Assembly (NCBI GenBank): GCA_035772405.1
Contig: JAYKKM010000122.1
Coordinates: 27,501 to 91,500, forward strand
Length of the DNA stretch: 64,000 nucleotides
From: Chrysogorgia sp. JL179-B06
Lineage: Eukaryota; Cnidaria; Anthozoa; Scleralcyonacea; Chrysogorgiidae
Reading direction: 5' to 3'
Shown here: in pieces, positions 11,553 to 22,427 of the stretch
How positions within the stretch are numbered: the stretch's first letter is position 1
Layout of the letters: every line of letters begins with the position of its first letter
Translations under genes and position numbers: made by a program
Notes under the pieces: generated by a model
What the model was told of the DNA's origin: nothing
The model's input: only the letters and a program-made list of their open reading frames with translations
Database searches by the model: none

Positions 11553-11770
11553 GGATTATTCGGTATTTTATGATTAGGTAGGTTGATGCAGTCTTACTGT
11601 GTGAGGGGGAAATGTTAGGGATTGAACATGTTGTGTCTCTCACTGACAACAATGCAAGCAGGTTAAGGGCATGCAAGTATAGATATAATTTAGATAGTAC
11701 ATAATAATAATAATGTTGTGCTCTGTTGCATAGGGCTATTGTGTTGATTACCATTGAAATAAATATGCTG
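11553..11770. repeat. Partial copy of the 47.3-kb fold-back family
   Basis: Matches the complement of 48130-48400 over ~220 bp (GGTAGGTTGATG, AGGGGGAAATGTTAG, TGTTGTGCTCTGTTGCAT). Confidence 0.6.
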
Positions 11771-12740
11771 TGTGTTAATTAATATTATATTATAGCAATA
11801 GAGGTCTTCCAGAATAAAATATTTATCAATAATTATATATATATTCACCATTGGTTATCCACAGCCTAGGGATATGAGCATATGTTTTAACATTTTTTTG
11901 AAAATTGTGATATTCATTATGAATCATAGCTGACATAATGTAATAATGACGATTAGTTAATGATTTAAATCATACACAATTGGTTTCTTTCTTATGCAGC
12001 TGTCTGTGACAAGTTAATTATTTCTTAATGACCGATGGTGGTAACACCATGCAGTAGACTTATGCTGTACCTAAAAGTTATTTTCTGGGCTTTGATTTTT
12101 ATATTCAAATTATTGATAAGCCTTGTTGAAATTTGAGAAATCGTTATTTTGTTGTGTATCATTAATTCTGATGAACACCGATTCCTGTTTAATGAGGGGC
12201 AAAAGTTATAATTAGGTATTATTTTACTGTCGAGAACAATGCAAAAAATATCTTAATTAATGCTCTTTTTTAGTTCATACTTCAAGGGCTTGACATAATT
12301 GGAAATGTATTCTTCCGCAACTTTGCTTTTTATCCAAATTACAAGGAGTGCAAGAGTATTGGTAAGTTTCTTGAATATCAGAGATACAGAGCTTTAGATT
12401 TGACGACTCGAGTATGACTACAAGAACAATATTCGTCATTTTTTGCTCAATTGCTTGCGCCATCTCGTGTTGACGTGATATAAAGTCGTAGCCGTTACTC
12501 ATTTTACTACAAGATTTTCCTTAACACTCGTACTCAAATGGAAGATGACTACAATTTATCACGTTAGATGGAAAATGTCGTACTCGTAGTCAAATCTAAA
12601 GCTCCCCAATAACAGCGTGCTGACCGAGCGTTAGGTCTGTAAAGTGAAATGGCGGGCCCAGGCTGCATGCTTTAGTACGGACCGAGCGAGCTATGTTTGT
12701 TGCTAGTAACGGATGTCGGATATATTTCTGTACAGAATAA
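11771..12740. other. Non-coding stretch
   Basis: AT-rich; no supported gene. Confidence 0.4.
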
Positions 12741-12744
12741 GCAA

Positions 12745-12780
12745 AGTAGGCAGGTAGGTAGGTAGGTAGGTAGGTAGGTA
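12745..12780. repeat. (GTAG)n microsatellite
   Basis: Eight or so GTAG units. Confidence 0.9.
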
Positions 12781-12939
12781 AAATCATTATTTAAAAATAA
12801 CACGCTAGCGCCAAAAACAATAGATGATTTCCACGAGGCGCGTGTTTATGCACAAAGAATACTATAACACAAATATAAAGTATAGGTATAAAAAACGGAA
12901 CTAAAAAACTACATTATAACTATATAACTATATACCTGT

Positions 12940-13440
12940 ACAAGATACGAGCAAGAAGATGACGAAGTGAAACACTATTCAAGGCCTAATATGTTTTTTA
13001 AAAGTGTAAAGAGTCTCGGAAAAGTATCTTAACTAATGCTTCTTCTCACGAATGTGTTACCAAGGTATATGAACATTAGTATCTTATAGACAAATATAGC
13101 CCAAGAAAGAGTGTCGAGCGCATCGATGGTAGCGCCTGTTAGTACTCTAGCGGCACGAGATTGGAATCTTTGTCATTTATCCTTTATAATTTTACCTGAA
13201 TTATTCCAGAGAGGGCAATAGTATTCAAAATATGGTTTGGACCAGACCTTTATAAACAGTTTCTAATGTATCGCTCGGAACAAAATTCTTCATACGTCTC
13301 ATCGCGCCAATGCCCGGCCTTTTCACAAATCGTCTCAATATGTTTATCCCAACTAAGTTTATCATCTCCACCTCTAAACATTAAGATAAGTTGTTTAGAT
13401 AATCGATAAGCTGTTGAGATCATCACTAGCATGCATATAT
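12940..13440 (-). pseudogene. Non-LTR retrotransposon RT fragment (3' end, decayed)
   Basis: Minus-strand translation in shifting frames gives the end of a reverse transcriptase: LSWDKHIETICEKAG, then SKPYFEYYCPLWNNSG, then RFQSRAARVLTGA. This order is typical of the thumb/C-terminal region of CR1/L2-type elements. Several stops and frameshifts are present. Confidence 0.65.
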
Positions 13441-13699
13441 TAGATTCCCTTTCTTGTTTAAAGTGCTGCTGCGATGAAAAATTGTGTTGCGATTTTCCCC
13501 CAGAAAATCAAAGTACAACACCAAATAAGTACACTCACTTAATATTAAAGAAAATCATAAATTTAAGGCTGTAAACTTGGAGCTTCTTTTCACAAATGGC
13601 GACAAACCGTTACAAAATGGTCAAATTTGCGAAAATAAGCCCAACACTCTTTCGCAACTTTAAATTCATCATTTCATAAAACAATTAACTGGACACCTC

Positions 13700-14052
13700 T
13701 GAATATCAGACAACAGAAACATCGCTTTATTTTTATATTTAAATTTATTAACGGTTTAATAGATTTTGAGTTTGAACCAATTAGAAATAATAACATTCAT
13801 AAATATTTTACAAGGATCAGCAACAACGTACATCTACCTAAAGTCAATACAAACTGGGAAAAACAAAAACTGATTTATCACGCATCAATGGATTTTAATA
13901 AACTTTGACAATAAAACAAGAAGCACAAACTCGCTCAATATTTAAAAATAAACTGAAAAAAACACCAATTTAATTAGTTTCAAAGTGAATGTGAGAGCCA
14001 TTGTACAGTTTATAATAGTAATGTGATGTGATGTGATGTAATGTAATGTTAC
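13700..14052 (+). pseudogene. Second non-LTR retrotransposon 3' end with short tandem tail
   Basis: Broken plus-strand reading frames give the terminal RT signature (HKYFTR, VHLPKVNTNWEKQK, FKNKL-like). They are followed by 3' sequence and a (TGATG/TGTAATG)n tail at about 14022-14052. CR1/L2-like elements commonly end in such short tandem repeats. Confidence 0.55.
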
Positions 14053-14304
14053 GTGACTTAACCCTATCTAGACTAGGCTTTTTTGTCTTCTGGGGATGGG
14101 GGGAGGAATCTGCCTGCAGGTAATATCTCCAAAACTATCAGATGTATGCCAATGAAATTTTCACTGGTTGATGGCATGGTAACACTGAATATACGTTATA
14201 TTTGTATTATCATTGCAACAAATTGTGACGTAATTATGACGTCTTCGGTCAAAAATGTGGATTTGAAGCAGTTCAAAAATTTAGATATGGTTAATATAAT
14301 GTAA

Positions 14305-14387
14305 TGCAACGCAATGCAATACAACGCAACACAACGCAACGCAATGCAATGCAATGCAACGCAATGCAATGCAATGCAATGCACCGC
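14305..14387. repeat. (AATGC/AACGC)n microsatellite
   Basis: Pentanucleotide repeats of the type GCAATGCAATGCAACGC. Confidence 0.85.
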
Positions 14388-14511
14388 AATAATAATCTAT
14401 AAAAAGTCTTCGTTACTTGTATCCAGCCTGGTACTGAAAGTTTAAAATATTACTTCTAGTACCAGTTATTTAACTTTTAAGATAAACGTTATTTTATGAT
14501 TTTCCTTTCAG

Positions 14512-15187
14512 GCGAAAAAACGTTCTATATATCAGCATCCCCGTCACATCCACAAAATATCTCCATCTCGACTAAGGCAGGTTATTGCGACTCGTATCCA
14601 GTGTGGTATTTTATCGCTTCGACCTTACCTACCACCATGTTTCCTCAACCGAGATTTGTGTATTATATACTTCGTAAAGTCCGTGACGACGAATTGTATG
14701 GTGCTTTGCTCAATTACTTTTACGTTAGCGAAACCGATCACAATCACTCGAAACCAATAATCTTTTCGCAGACCGCTCATGACTTGTACTCGTATGTCAT
14801 TGAGTTTGGATTCAGGTCGATGAGAAATACCATTACCAACATTTCATTTGTCAAAGAATTTGGAAGTATAAAAGGTAAACTCGACTGTTCTTTATAGTTG
14901 TACTTTCCAAACGTTCTTTCAGAGGTATTATTCGTTACTGCTATGGAAAGGACGTCTGTCACTTGCAGCGCGCCAAAATTTACCAGTGCGTTTTCAACCG
15001 ATTGCGTATTAAGTCTTATAGCAAATAAAGTGATGATTTCGGGTCACATGTCATGTCCCGCAAGATTTTCCCTATATACTGGATGTGGTAATGTATTGGT
15101 TGTAATGTACGATTATTGTCACCCAAATGCGCTCAAGCCAAAATTAGAATTACGGCCTGCAGACGCTACAAAATGTATTTTGCGCTA
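14512..15187 (+). CDS. Two 3' exons of an unrecognised gene with a 48-nt intron
   Basis: The acceptor TTTCCTTTCAG precedes an exon at 14512-14874, the donor is AAAG|GTAAAC, and the intron is 48 nt (14875-14922) ending TTCTTTCAG. A second exon at 14923-15187 ends in a stop. The frame is kept across the junction and all in-frame stops fall in the intron, which supports real coding. The ~210 residues include aromatic-rich and cysteine-rich segments (VTCSAPKF, CPARFSLYTGCG). No family or signal peptide was recognised and no upstream exon was found. It could be the 3' end of a host gene or of a relic. Confidence 0.45.
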
Positions 15188-15189
15188 AA

Positions 15190-15850
15190 TGAGTAACTGT
15201 AATCCTAACGCTAATCCTAACCCTATTGCTAACTCCTAAAGCTATACATTTTCTGAATGCCCAATAAACCGGAATTTACGAACAAGACACATTATGTTAA
15301 TATAAATTACCATTAATTATCATGTGTTGAAAAACTTTTTCTAGAAAAGGCCATCTTGCACGCCCGCGTAGCATATCTTGAACATTCAAAATGGCACCAA
15401 TCGCAGAGTTGTTTATGAAATCAAATCAAATTTGGCGTGTGAGTGGATCTCATGTCCCTGGCGCTTTTTAATCTTGTGTTACCGTGTTCCCTGTTTTTCG
15501 ATTGACGACTTCATTGGTGTTCTATGAACCATTTTGACTAGGTCGGACAGGCGAGAGTTATCGCCCTTTTAACACATGGATATATGCGAGGCGGGGAGAT
15601 TGTGTAACTCGATCGATCGCTGTGGAGTAGCAATCGGAAACCAATAGGTACAGTTTTGGATCCCTTTAATGAATAGCTATCACTATAGAAAGAGGGCTGG
15701 ATTATTTGTTATCTTTGCCGATTATTTTTTATCGTGTTGTGAAAAATATCTTCTATTTGAAAGTAAAAAATGAAGTTGTCTCTAAAAGCAGTGCAGTGTG
15801 CATAAAAAACGAAATCGGCAGAAAATTAATTAGTATTCTTTTAAAACAAC
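15190..15850. other. Non-coding stretch
   Basis: Contains a short (CTAACCCTAA)-like run at 15203-15230, too short and degenerate to call telomeric. Nothing else supported. Confidence 0.4.
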
Positions 15851-15853
15851 ACA

Positions 15854-16020
15854 TTGTGGTAGTTTGAAAGACCCAGACACCTCCGAGCCACGGATTCGTA
15901 AAAAACACGGTCTTATACACTTAGGGAATATAAGATAACTTTCATCATTATGCATGCGTGGTGAAAGTATTTAAAACCTTTTTCTTCTTATGGCTCAGAG
16001 GTGTCTTAGAATTTCAAACT
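15854..16020. repeat. Small MITE with 30-bp imperfect TIRs
   Basis: The left end AGTTTGAAAGACCCAGACAC is mirrored by GTGTCTTAGAATTTCAAACT on the right, with CACCTC-CGAGCCA/TGGCTCAGAGGTG inside. About 167 bp in total. Confidence 0.6.
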
Positions 16021-16984
16021 ATAATAATAATAATAATGGAAACTTTATTTCAGAAAATCGATTGAAACAATTTTTCAAAATAATCTTAAAAATAAATCAA
16101 CTCTGTGTTTCTCTCCATACGTAAACGTAGGGCAATTCACAGAGATAAACAGGCAACATATTTAAGAAGTTATACTATATTTACAATAAAACTTTACCAA
16201 CTAAATAAAACAATAAAACGTTGCTAATAAAACTTTAACAAAGGCGGATATGTCCAGTGTTTATTACGGCGTATATAGATATAAAATGAAGCTCTCATAG
16301 CAACTTCCATGCACTTCGCGATCATTCTCTTATAGTTAATATCAGTTTCTTTAAAAATACTGTTCAAGTTTTCGATATGAGTTGTGACTAGACCAAGTGA
16401 TGTTATTTCAATAAAATTATTTTTACAATGTCTAAATCTTCTCGTGCAATCATTCTTAATATCTATGTACTTATTCATTTTAAAGTTTTTACTCTTTTCG
16501 GTATTGGTTTCAAAGCAGCACGTCAATTCTAAAATGTAGATGGTGTCATCTTTTACCAACACGATGTCGGGACGGAAGCAGTGAAAAAGTTCACTAGTCT
16601 TGCAATAACCCTCAAGATCACCATAAATATTGAATCCATAATTCTTTAGTTGACATAAATATTGAAGCAATGTATAAAGTATAGAGTCATGTCGCCAGGT
16701 ATATCGGCCTTCAGGCTTCAGCTACGGATACAGGACAGTTAGATAGCATATGTAGTTGTGTTTGTTTGTTGGAAGTGCACAAAATACAGGATGCAGACTC
16801 TATTTTCCTCCATCGATAAAGGTTTGAATTATTTGGCAGACTAAATATCAAAGCTCGTCTTACAAAAATGAATATATTCTTCGGCATTTGGCTACAGATG
16901 TTATGCCACATCGTTATCAATTTGGACGTAGATACTTGTTTGATGTGCTTCATAATCGTGTTTGCCATTGTTGCTAGTAATTAT
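16021..16984 (-). pseudogene. RLE-type non-LTR retroelement, 3' half (zinc knuckle and endonuclease)
   Basis: Minus-strand continuation of the reverse transcriptase at 22428-24352, separated from it by the ISL2EU insertion. It encodes a cysteine/histidine motif (CILCTSNKQTQLHMLSNC), the linker YTWRHDSIL and a restriction-like endonuclease with RPDIVLV followed by IYILELT. The order RT, CCHC, RLE is that of R2/NeSL-type elements. The stretch from 16670 to 16224 is open for 148 codons, but the join to the zinc-knuckle part is frameshifted. It ends at a (TTA)n tail at 16020-16037, seen on the plus strand as TAA repeats. Confidence 0.75.
16983..16984. other. Left AT target-site duplication of ISL2EU
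   Basis: AT directly before the TIR; matched by AT at 22426-22427. Confidence 0.75.
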
Positions 16985-17349
16985 AGACCTTTTTAATAAG
17001 TCTGGCGTCAGCAGCCCTATGACGTAGTTTGCGGCAAAGGAAAACCCCGCACGGCCATCTCGTTTGTTGTCATTTTACAACGCAAAGAAGAAAGCCCAGG
17101 AAAATGGTCAGTTTTACGTAATTCTCTTTATTTAAAACTGAAAATACTTTCTAAGTTTATGATAGCTTGTATTGTCTTTGTTAGTTTTTTAAGTCTTACT
17201 TTAGTTTAGCTGGTAAACGCGTACATTTGGCGACGTACGAACTTTGCTCACTCCTCTTGTTTACAAATATATGCCGCAATAAAAGTATAATTTCCAATTA
17301 TTTCTTGATGTTGTTTCTTAAATTATCCAGTCTAATAAACGTGTATGTG
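16985..17349 (+). repeat. ISL2EU left terminal inverted repeat
   Basis: 365 bp, inverted match to 22061-22425. It ends within the first coding codons of the THAP exon, so the promoters of both genes must lie in or next to the TIRs. Confidence 0.9.
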
Positions 17350-19034
17350 CAGTGCCAAGGTGTGAATCGTCAGCAAATTCCATTAATCCAAGTAATAGCA
17401 GAAAAATAACATTTCACAAGTTCCCTTCGGATATCGCCAGGAAAAAGCAGTGGTTGTCGAGCATAAGAAGAGACGAAAACAAATATTTCCAGGTAAAGTC
17501 GGTCGTTTGGCAACATATATACGAACGAGGCTTTGTTTTAAGTTGTACGCTATATTGTATTATATTGTATTGTATTAAAATGACTAAAACCTCTATATAA
17601 CCTCTATATTTTCATTTGGTTATAACAGGTGAGAAAATACACATTTGTATGTTCGATGCATTTTAAAACTGAGGATATCGAGTTTAATCCGTTCTGCAGG
17701 AAATACTATTTGAAACCAACTGCAATTCCAAGTATTTTTGATTGCTGGAACCATATTCCTCATGTAAGAAAACGAATGCCGACCCGAGAAAGCCAAATAC
17801 TCTTATGCGTAAAAGAAACAGTAATGTCGATACTGTTCTGTGCTTTCAGCAGACTAGCGAGGTTTATACCACGAGCAGTAAAACCCCTCTGGCAGCAATT
17901 TCACTGAATATATGTAAAGAAAACCACCCGGAAGAAAGCCACGAGCCTCCTGTTGAGCAGTCAATTAAACCATGTAATCAGTGTATATCCAATAATATTG
18001 CCTTGAAAAATCTCGAAGATAAATATAATGAATTGCTTGGAAAATATGAATTACTACAAACGACCAATTCACAGCTCAAAACAAAACTAGAGGACATTAC
18101 TTTTTCTGTTGACTCCATTCCTGACGATAGCATCCAATTTTATACAGGTTTTCCAAACAAACAAGTTTTTGAAGATGTTTTAGAGTATTTAAATCCAGGA
18201 GTAAACGGAGAAAATATTATCTACGTGCGCAATGAAGGAAAGTCAGCCGACAACGAAGAAAAAGTTCAGAGAACAGGTAGACCGAGAAAACTGAAGACAA
18301 GAAATGAGTTTTTCCTAATGCTGTGCAGATTGAGGGTTGGATTGCTTGAAACCGACCTAGCACAGCGTTTTAACATATCCGTTGGCTCCGTAAGCAATAT
18401 TTTTCTGTCCTGGGTAAACTTTGTGTATTTAAGACTTGGCTCTCTTGACATTTGGCCAACAAGGGAAATCATTAATGAGACCATGCCCATTTCATTTCGT
18501 GAGAAGTATCCGACAACAAGGGTAATCGTTGATGCTACTGAAATCAAGGTTGAAATGCCATCTTCCCTCGTACTTAAATCGTAAACTTATTCTAATTACA
18601 AGTCGGCAAACACCTTAAAAGGCTTAGTAGGAATTTCTCCTTCTGGAAATATTACATTTTTGTCGCAATTGTACACAGGCAGTATTTCGGATAATGAACT
18701 CACAGAACGGTGTGGAATTTTAAACTTACCTTTTGCACCAAATGACAGTATTATGGCGGATAAGGGATTTGACATTCAGCACTTACTCGATCCTATTAAT
18801 GTTAAACTAAATATTCCACCCTTTTTAAAAATGAAAAACCAGATGTCTGCTGCAGAAGTTGCAAGAACCCAACAAATTGCATCTGAGAGAATTCATGTAG
18901 AAAGAGCAATTAACAAAATTAAGAATTTTCATATATTTGATAGAGTTATACCTCTGACCTTTGCAGGGACAATAAACCAAATATGGACAGTATGTGGATT
19001 ACTTACTCTATTCCAGAAACCAATTATTTCATAA
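17331..19034 (+). pseudogene. ISL2EU transposase (THAP + HTH + DDE_4), one in-frame stop
   Basis: Exons are 17331-17492, 17629-17763 and 17850-19034. The introns (136 and 86 nt) have GTAAAG/AACAG and GTAAGA/TTCAG sites and phases match throughout. Residues begin with a THAP zinc finger (CAVPRCESSA ... CSMHF ... IPSIF), followed by a coiled-coil linker and a helix-turn-helix (LAQRFNISVGSVSNIFLSW). A DDE_4 catalytic domain ends the protein, with Asp in VIVDATEI, Asp in MADKGFD and Glu in IHVERAI. A TAA at 18582-18584 interrupts the frame just after the first catalytic Asp region, and the frame then continues to the normal end. The start codon is uncertain: an ATG at 17104 with a GTCAGT donor would join in frame. 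Confidence 0.8.
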
Positions 19035-19131
19035 ATGTTATTTATGTAATTGTATGAACTAGATCAATTAGAAGTTGTATTTTTATCAACAGTATTATTA
19101 TGTTAAAAATATATTATATATAGATCATATA

Positions 19132-19315
19132 CAGTGAACTCTATTTAAGCGGACACGGTGCATGACACCCCTGTAAGGCGGACACCTCTCTAAGGCGGAC
19201 ACATAATCTCGGCCGCTTCTAAATTACTTACTATAATAAAACTCTGTAAGGCGGACACCTCTAGCTCTTTTAGGCAGACAACAAATTTGATGTCTTGCTT
19301 AGAGAGAGTTCACTG
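19132..19315. mobile_element. 184-bp Tc1/mariner-type MITE nested in ISL2EU
   Basis: TIRs CAGTGAACTCTATTTAAG and CTTAGAGAGAGTTCACTG are flanked by TA on both sides. Internal repeats of the type AAGGCGGACACCTCT are present. It lies between the two convergent ISL2EU genes. Confidence 0.85.
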
Positions 19316-19411
19316 TATATAGTCTTCATACACTTTTATACTTAGTATTTGTGTAATACAGCTCCTATATGTAAATATTATAATTATGGTAGTCTTACAA
19401 ATTTAAAAAAG

Positions 19412-19611
19412 CAGTGGTGTAGCCATGCAACCAGTATGTATGCATGCAACAATTGCATGAACCAAGTTGCATGGTAGAGTGATGATCCTTTTAAACACCT
19501 AAAAATAATTCTGTACCAGCATTTTGAACAGAAAATTATAAAATAATTTAAATCTTATGAATCCAGAAGTGCCATTGCACCAATGCACTGCTTGCATTGG
19601 CTACACCACTA
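19412..19611. mobile_element. ~200-bp hAT-like MITE nested in ISL2EU
   Basis: The ends CAGTGGTGTAGCCATGCAA and TTGCATTGGCTACACCACTA are inverted matches. The 8-bp target duplication is not clear, so the assignment is tentative. Confidence 0.55.
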
Positions 19612-19887
19612 TATGTAAATATTAATTATATACAGATGTAAGAATTACAATATATTCAATAATAATATTCTATTTACAGTAATGTACAGATGTAATAATT
19701 AATAATTAATTGACAATATGTCACCCTTGTAAAAAGTTTAATATGTAAATAAATTAAATTTTAACTGTGTATTACATATAATTAATAATTTTACAGAATG
19801 AAAACATTGAATTTGCATTATTAAAATAATTGCTTTTACTATTTGTATGTACAGTATATATGTACTGTCGCATAACTGTATATTGGT

Positions 19888-22001
19888 TCATGATTTACTT
19901 ACAATAACAGGTAAGATGTTCTCATGGTAAAAAATTGTAAGCTGAGTTGCCATTTGATTCCAGAATTCCCTCTTGAAACGGATCCGCTCGATAATCAAAC
20001 CTTTCTGGAAAAAAACAACAAAGTCACACCAGGGAAGACCACATATACCAAGCTGTCCTTGAATTTGATAATAATAGCTGTGATGTTCTTTCAGTCTTGG
20101 TTTACCATCCACTAAAGTACAAAAGAAATGTGGGTCCTTGCATGCTTCTTCTGGTTTTAGGTTTTTGAAACTGTATGGGCATTTTATCTCTATTATCCCT
20201 GGTCCATATATGCCATCAATAACCTTCCTATCAGGTGATGTAGATAACCATGGCATCTGGGGGTTGATCACTGTTCCACACTGCAGTAACATCATATGAT
20301 TTCTTGTTAATGTCATGATGTTCTCATATGTTGCAGCAGCTTTGGCCTCATTATCAATTCCATATTTAATGGCAGGTATATTTGATATATCTCGCTGATT
20401 AATCAGTGTATCTTTTACGAATTTTTCATGTGAACTTGATTTACGCTTACAGACTGCCCCAACATTACTGCTTGTTAGCCTATTCTTGCGCATGCTGAAC
20501 CAGGTTGGATTATCACTTTGCCCTCTTGTTTTTTGTTCAACATCAACTGGATCACTAATGGCCAACGTCTCAAGAAATGAACATGTGTTGGAAGTATGTG
20601 GTCCAGCATAGGTGAAAACTGGAACTTGAGCATGGGGAAGTTTCGGAAAGATATTATCAACAACCAATGGGCGTTTGAGATTAGAGAAGTTTGTTAATAC
20701 TTGAAAGTTAGCCTCAGTGTGAGAAAGTTGATAGCTGAGCACACTTCCTAAAGGTACTTGCACATGTAAATTTGTTGGAGAAATATCTTCAGATTTTGAA
20801 TTGCATACCAAGTTGAATCCTAAATTTGGGAATTGTTGGCTGAGTTTGTCTTTCAACTGTTGCACACCTTCATTACTTCTCACTGATGGTTTCCTTGCCT
20901 CATACAATGAACACTTTTTCCAGAAGAGGGTTTCTGACGATAATCAGGATTTATGACATCATATACCATAATTGGTTCTGGTTTTATCCCCATTGTTCTT
21001 GGTTTATGCCACTGCTGAGGATTGTCTGTGCATGTACCAATCTCAGGAAAGTTCTCTGCACCGATCTTTACAGTATGGTCAATCAAGTAAAGTAAAGCCA
21101 TTGTATGGTTACAATAACCACTAGCACCAGCTACACAAGAACATTTGGCGTAAGTGACATCTCCATTACAGGAAAGAGTTACCGAAACAACATGAGGGGT
21201 TTCGTTCTTTTTTTGAGATTTGTAACATTTGCATTTCACATGACATTGGTGCTTGCTCTCTTCTGAAGGAAGGCTGGACTTTCCAAAAACATCAAAAACA
21301 TAATTCTCATAAAAAAATTTGTATCCCTTCTGTAATGGTTTTTCTGTTATATTTTCCTTTCTTGAACTTTTTTTGGCATGATTTTTTATATTTATATAGG
21401 AGAACTGTTTGGGAAGTACTTTTGTAGACTTTGTCCATTCTCCATGGAGCTCATCAGTAGGATATTTTTTCTCAACTCCAATTGAACACAAAGGACACTT
21501 AGCTTTAATGGACCGTGTATAGCACTTCCCTGGGTCTGGATCGACTAGCTTGAAATTTTTGTCAAGGTTATTCCTTGCCCTATAACAGAAATGAACACGT
21601 TTTTGCATCAATTGCTGCAGGTTTTACAATAACTAATATACAACGCAATTGCTTATCGTGCACATTCTTTAAAGAAAGGATATAACGGAGATTTAAAACC
21701 AAATTTATTACCTTGATAGGAGCTCTGCTTTCGTCTCAGAACATCTAAACTTTAAATTTCTGCATCGTAACCAAAATTTCAGTTCGTTCTTTGTTGCTCT
21801 ATTTACGTCTTTGTCAAACTCTGAACCTGGTATGTCCTCTGCTGTTAACTAGGTGAACGAATTGAAATAACAACTTAGCCATTCGTTTGACATATGTTGG
21901 TTAACATGTCAACATATCAGGCTCGACTGAACATAAATGGCGTATGATATTTTATACACTTACGGACTTACCTCTCTGCATGTACACTGAGCTTCAGCCA
22001 T
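19888..22001 (-). pseudogene. ISL2EU accessory protein: SAP-like + SWIM zinc finger + YqaJ nuclease, one frameshift
   Basis: Minus-strand exons: a short first exon ending at 21972 (ATG at 21981 joins in frame; another ATG at 22001 does not), then 21712-21841, then 19888-21579. Exon 2 encodes a SAP-like helix pair (ELKFWLRCRNLKF...KAELLSR). Exon 3 encodes a cysteine-rich region, a SWIM finger (CSCVAGASGYCNH) and a YqaJ exonuclease domain: WFSMRKNRLTSS, STSPDRKVIDG, IIEIKCPYS (E-x-K) and YYYQIQGQL. A one-base shift in an A-run near 20915-20922 separates the SWIM and YqaJ parts. It may be a real deletion or an assembly error. The protein presumably assists transposition or DNA repair; its mechanism is not established. 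Confidence 0.78.
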
Positions 22002-22060
22002 GATATTACTTCAACTGTGACGTTACTGATGCTCCATTGAAATTACTAATATAGTTAAAC

Positions 22061-22425
22061 CACATACACGTTTATTAGACTGGATAATTTAAGAAACAAC
22101 ATCAAGAAATAATTGGAAATTATACTTTTATTGCGGCATATATTTGTAAACAAGAGGAGTGAGCAAAGTTCGTACGTCGCCAAATGTACGCGTTTACCAG
22201 CTAAACTAAAGTAAGACTTAAAAAACTAACAAAGACAATACAAGCTATCATAAACTTAGAAAGTATTTTCAGTTTTAAATAAAGAGAATTACGTAAAACT
22301 GACCATTTTCCTGGGCTTTCTTCTTTGCGTTGTAAAATGACAACAAACGAGATGGCCGTGCGGGGTTTTCCTTTGCCGCAAACTACGTCATAGGGCTGCT
22401 GACGCCAGACTTATTAAAAAGGTCT
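22061..22425 (-). repeat. ISL2EU right terminal inverted repeat
   Basis: Inverted match of 16985-17349, followed by AT. Confidence 0.9.
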
Positions 22426-22427
22426 AT

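Larger units (their letters stand above)
16985..22425. mobile_element. ISL2EU (IS4EU-type) DNA transposon, 5,441 bp
   Basis: Perfect or near-perfect 365-bp TIRs (16985-17349 and 22061-22425) start AGACCTTTTTAATAAGTCTG and are flanked by AT, the 2-bp target duplication known for ISL2EU. It contains two convergent genes: a plus-strand THAP/DDE transposase and a minus-strand SWIM/YqaJ protein. That pairing is the hallmark of the superfamily. The near-identity of the long TIRs implies recent mobility. The element interrupts an older retroelement and has itself been entered by a 184-bp Tc1-type MITE at 19132. Confidence 0.9.

Noticed and set aside
15203..15230. Telomere-like CTAACCCTA run
   Set aside because: Only about three irregular units (CTAACGCTAATCCTAACCCTA type); too short.
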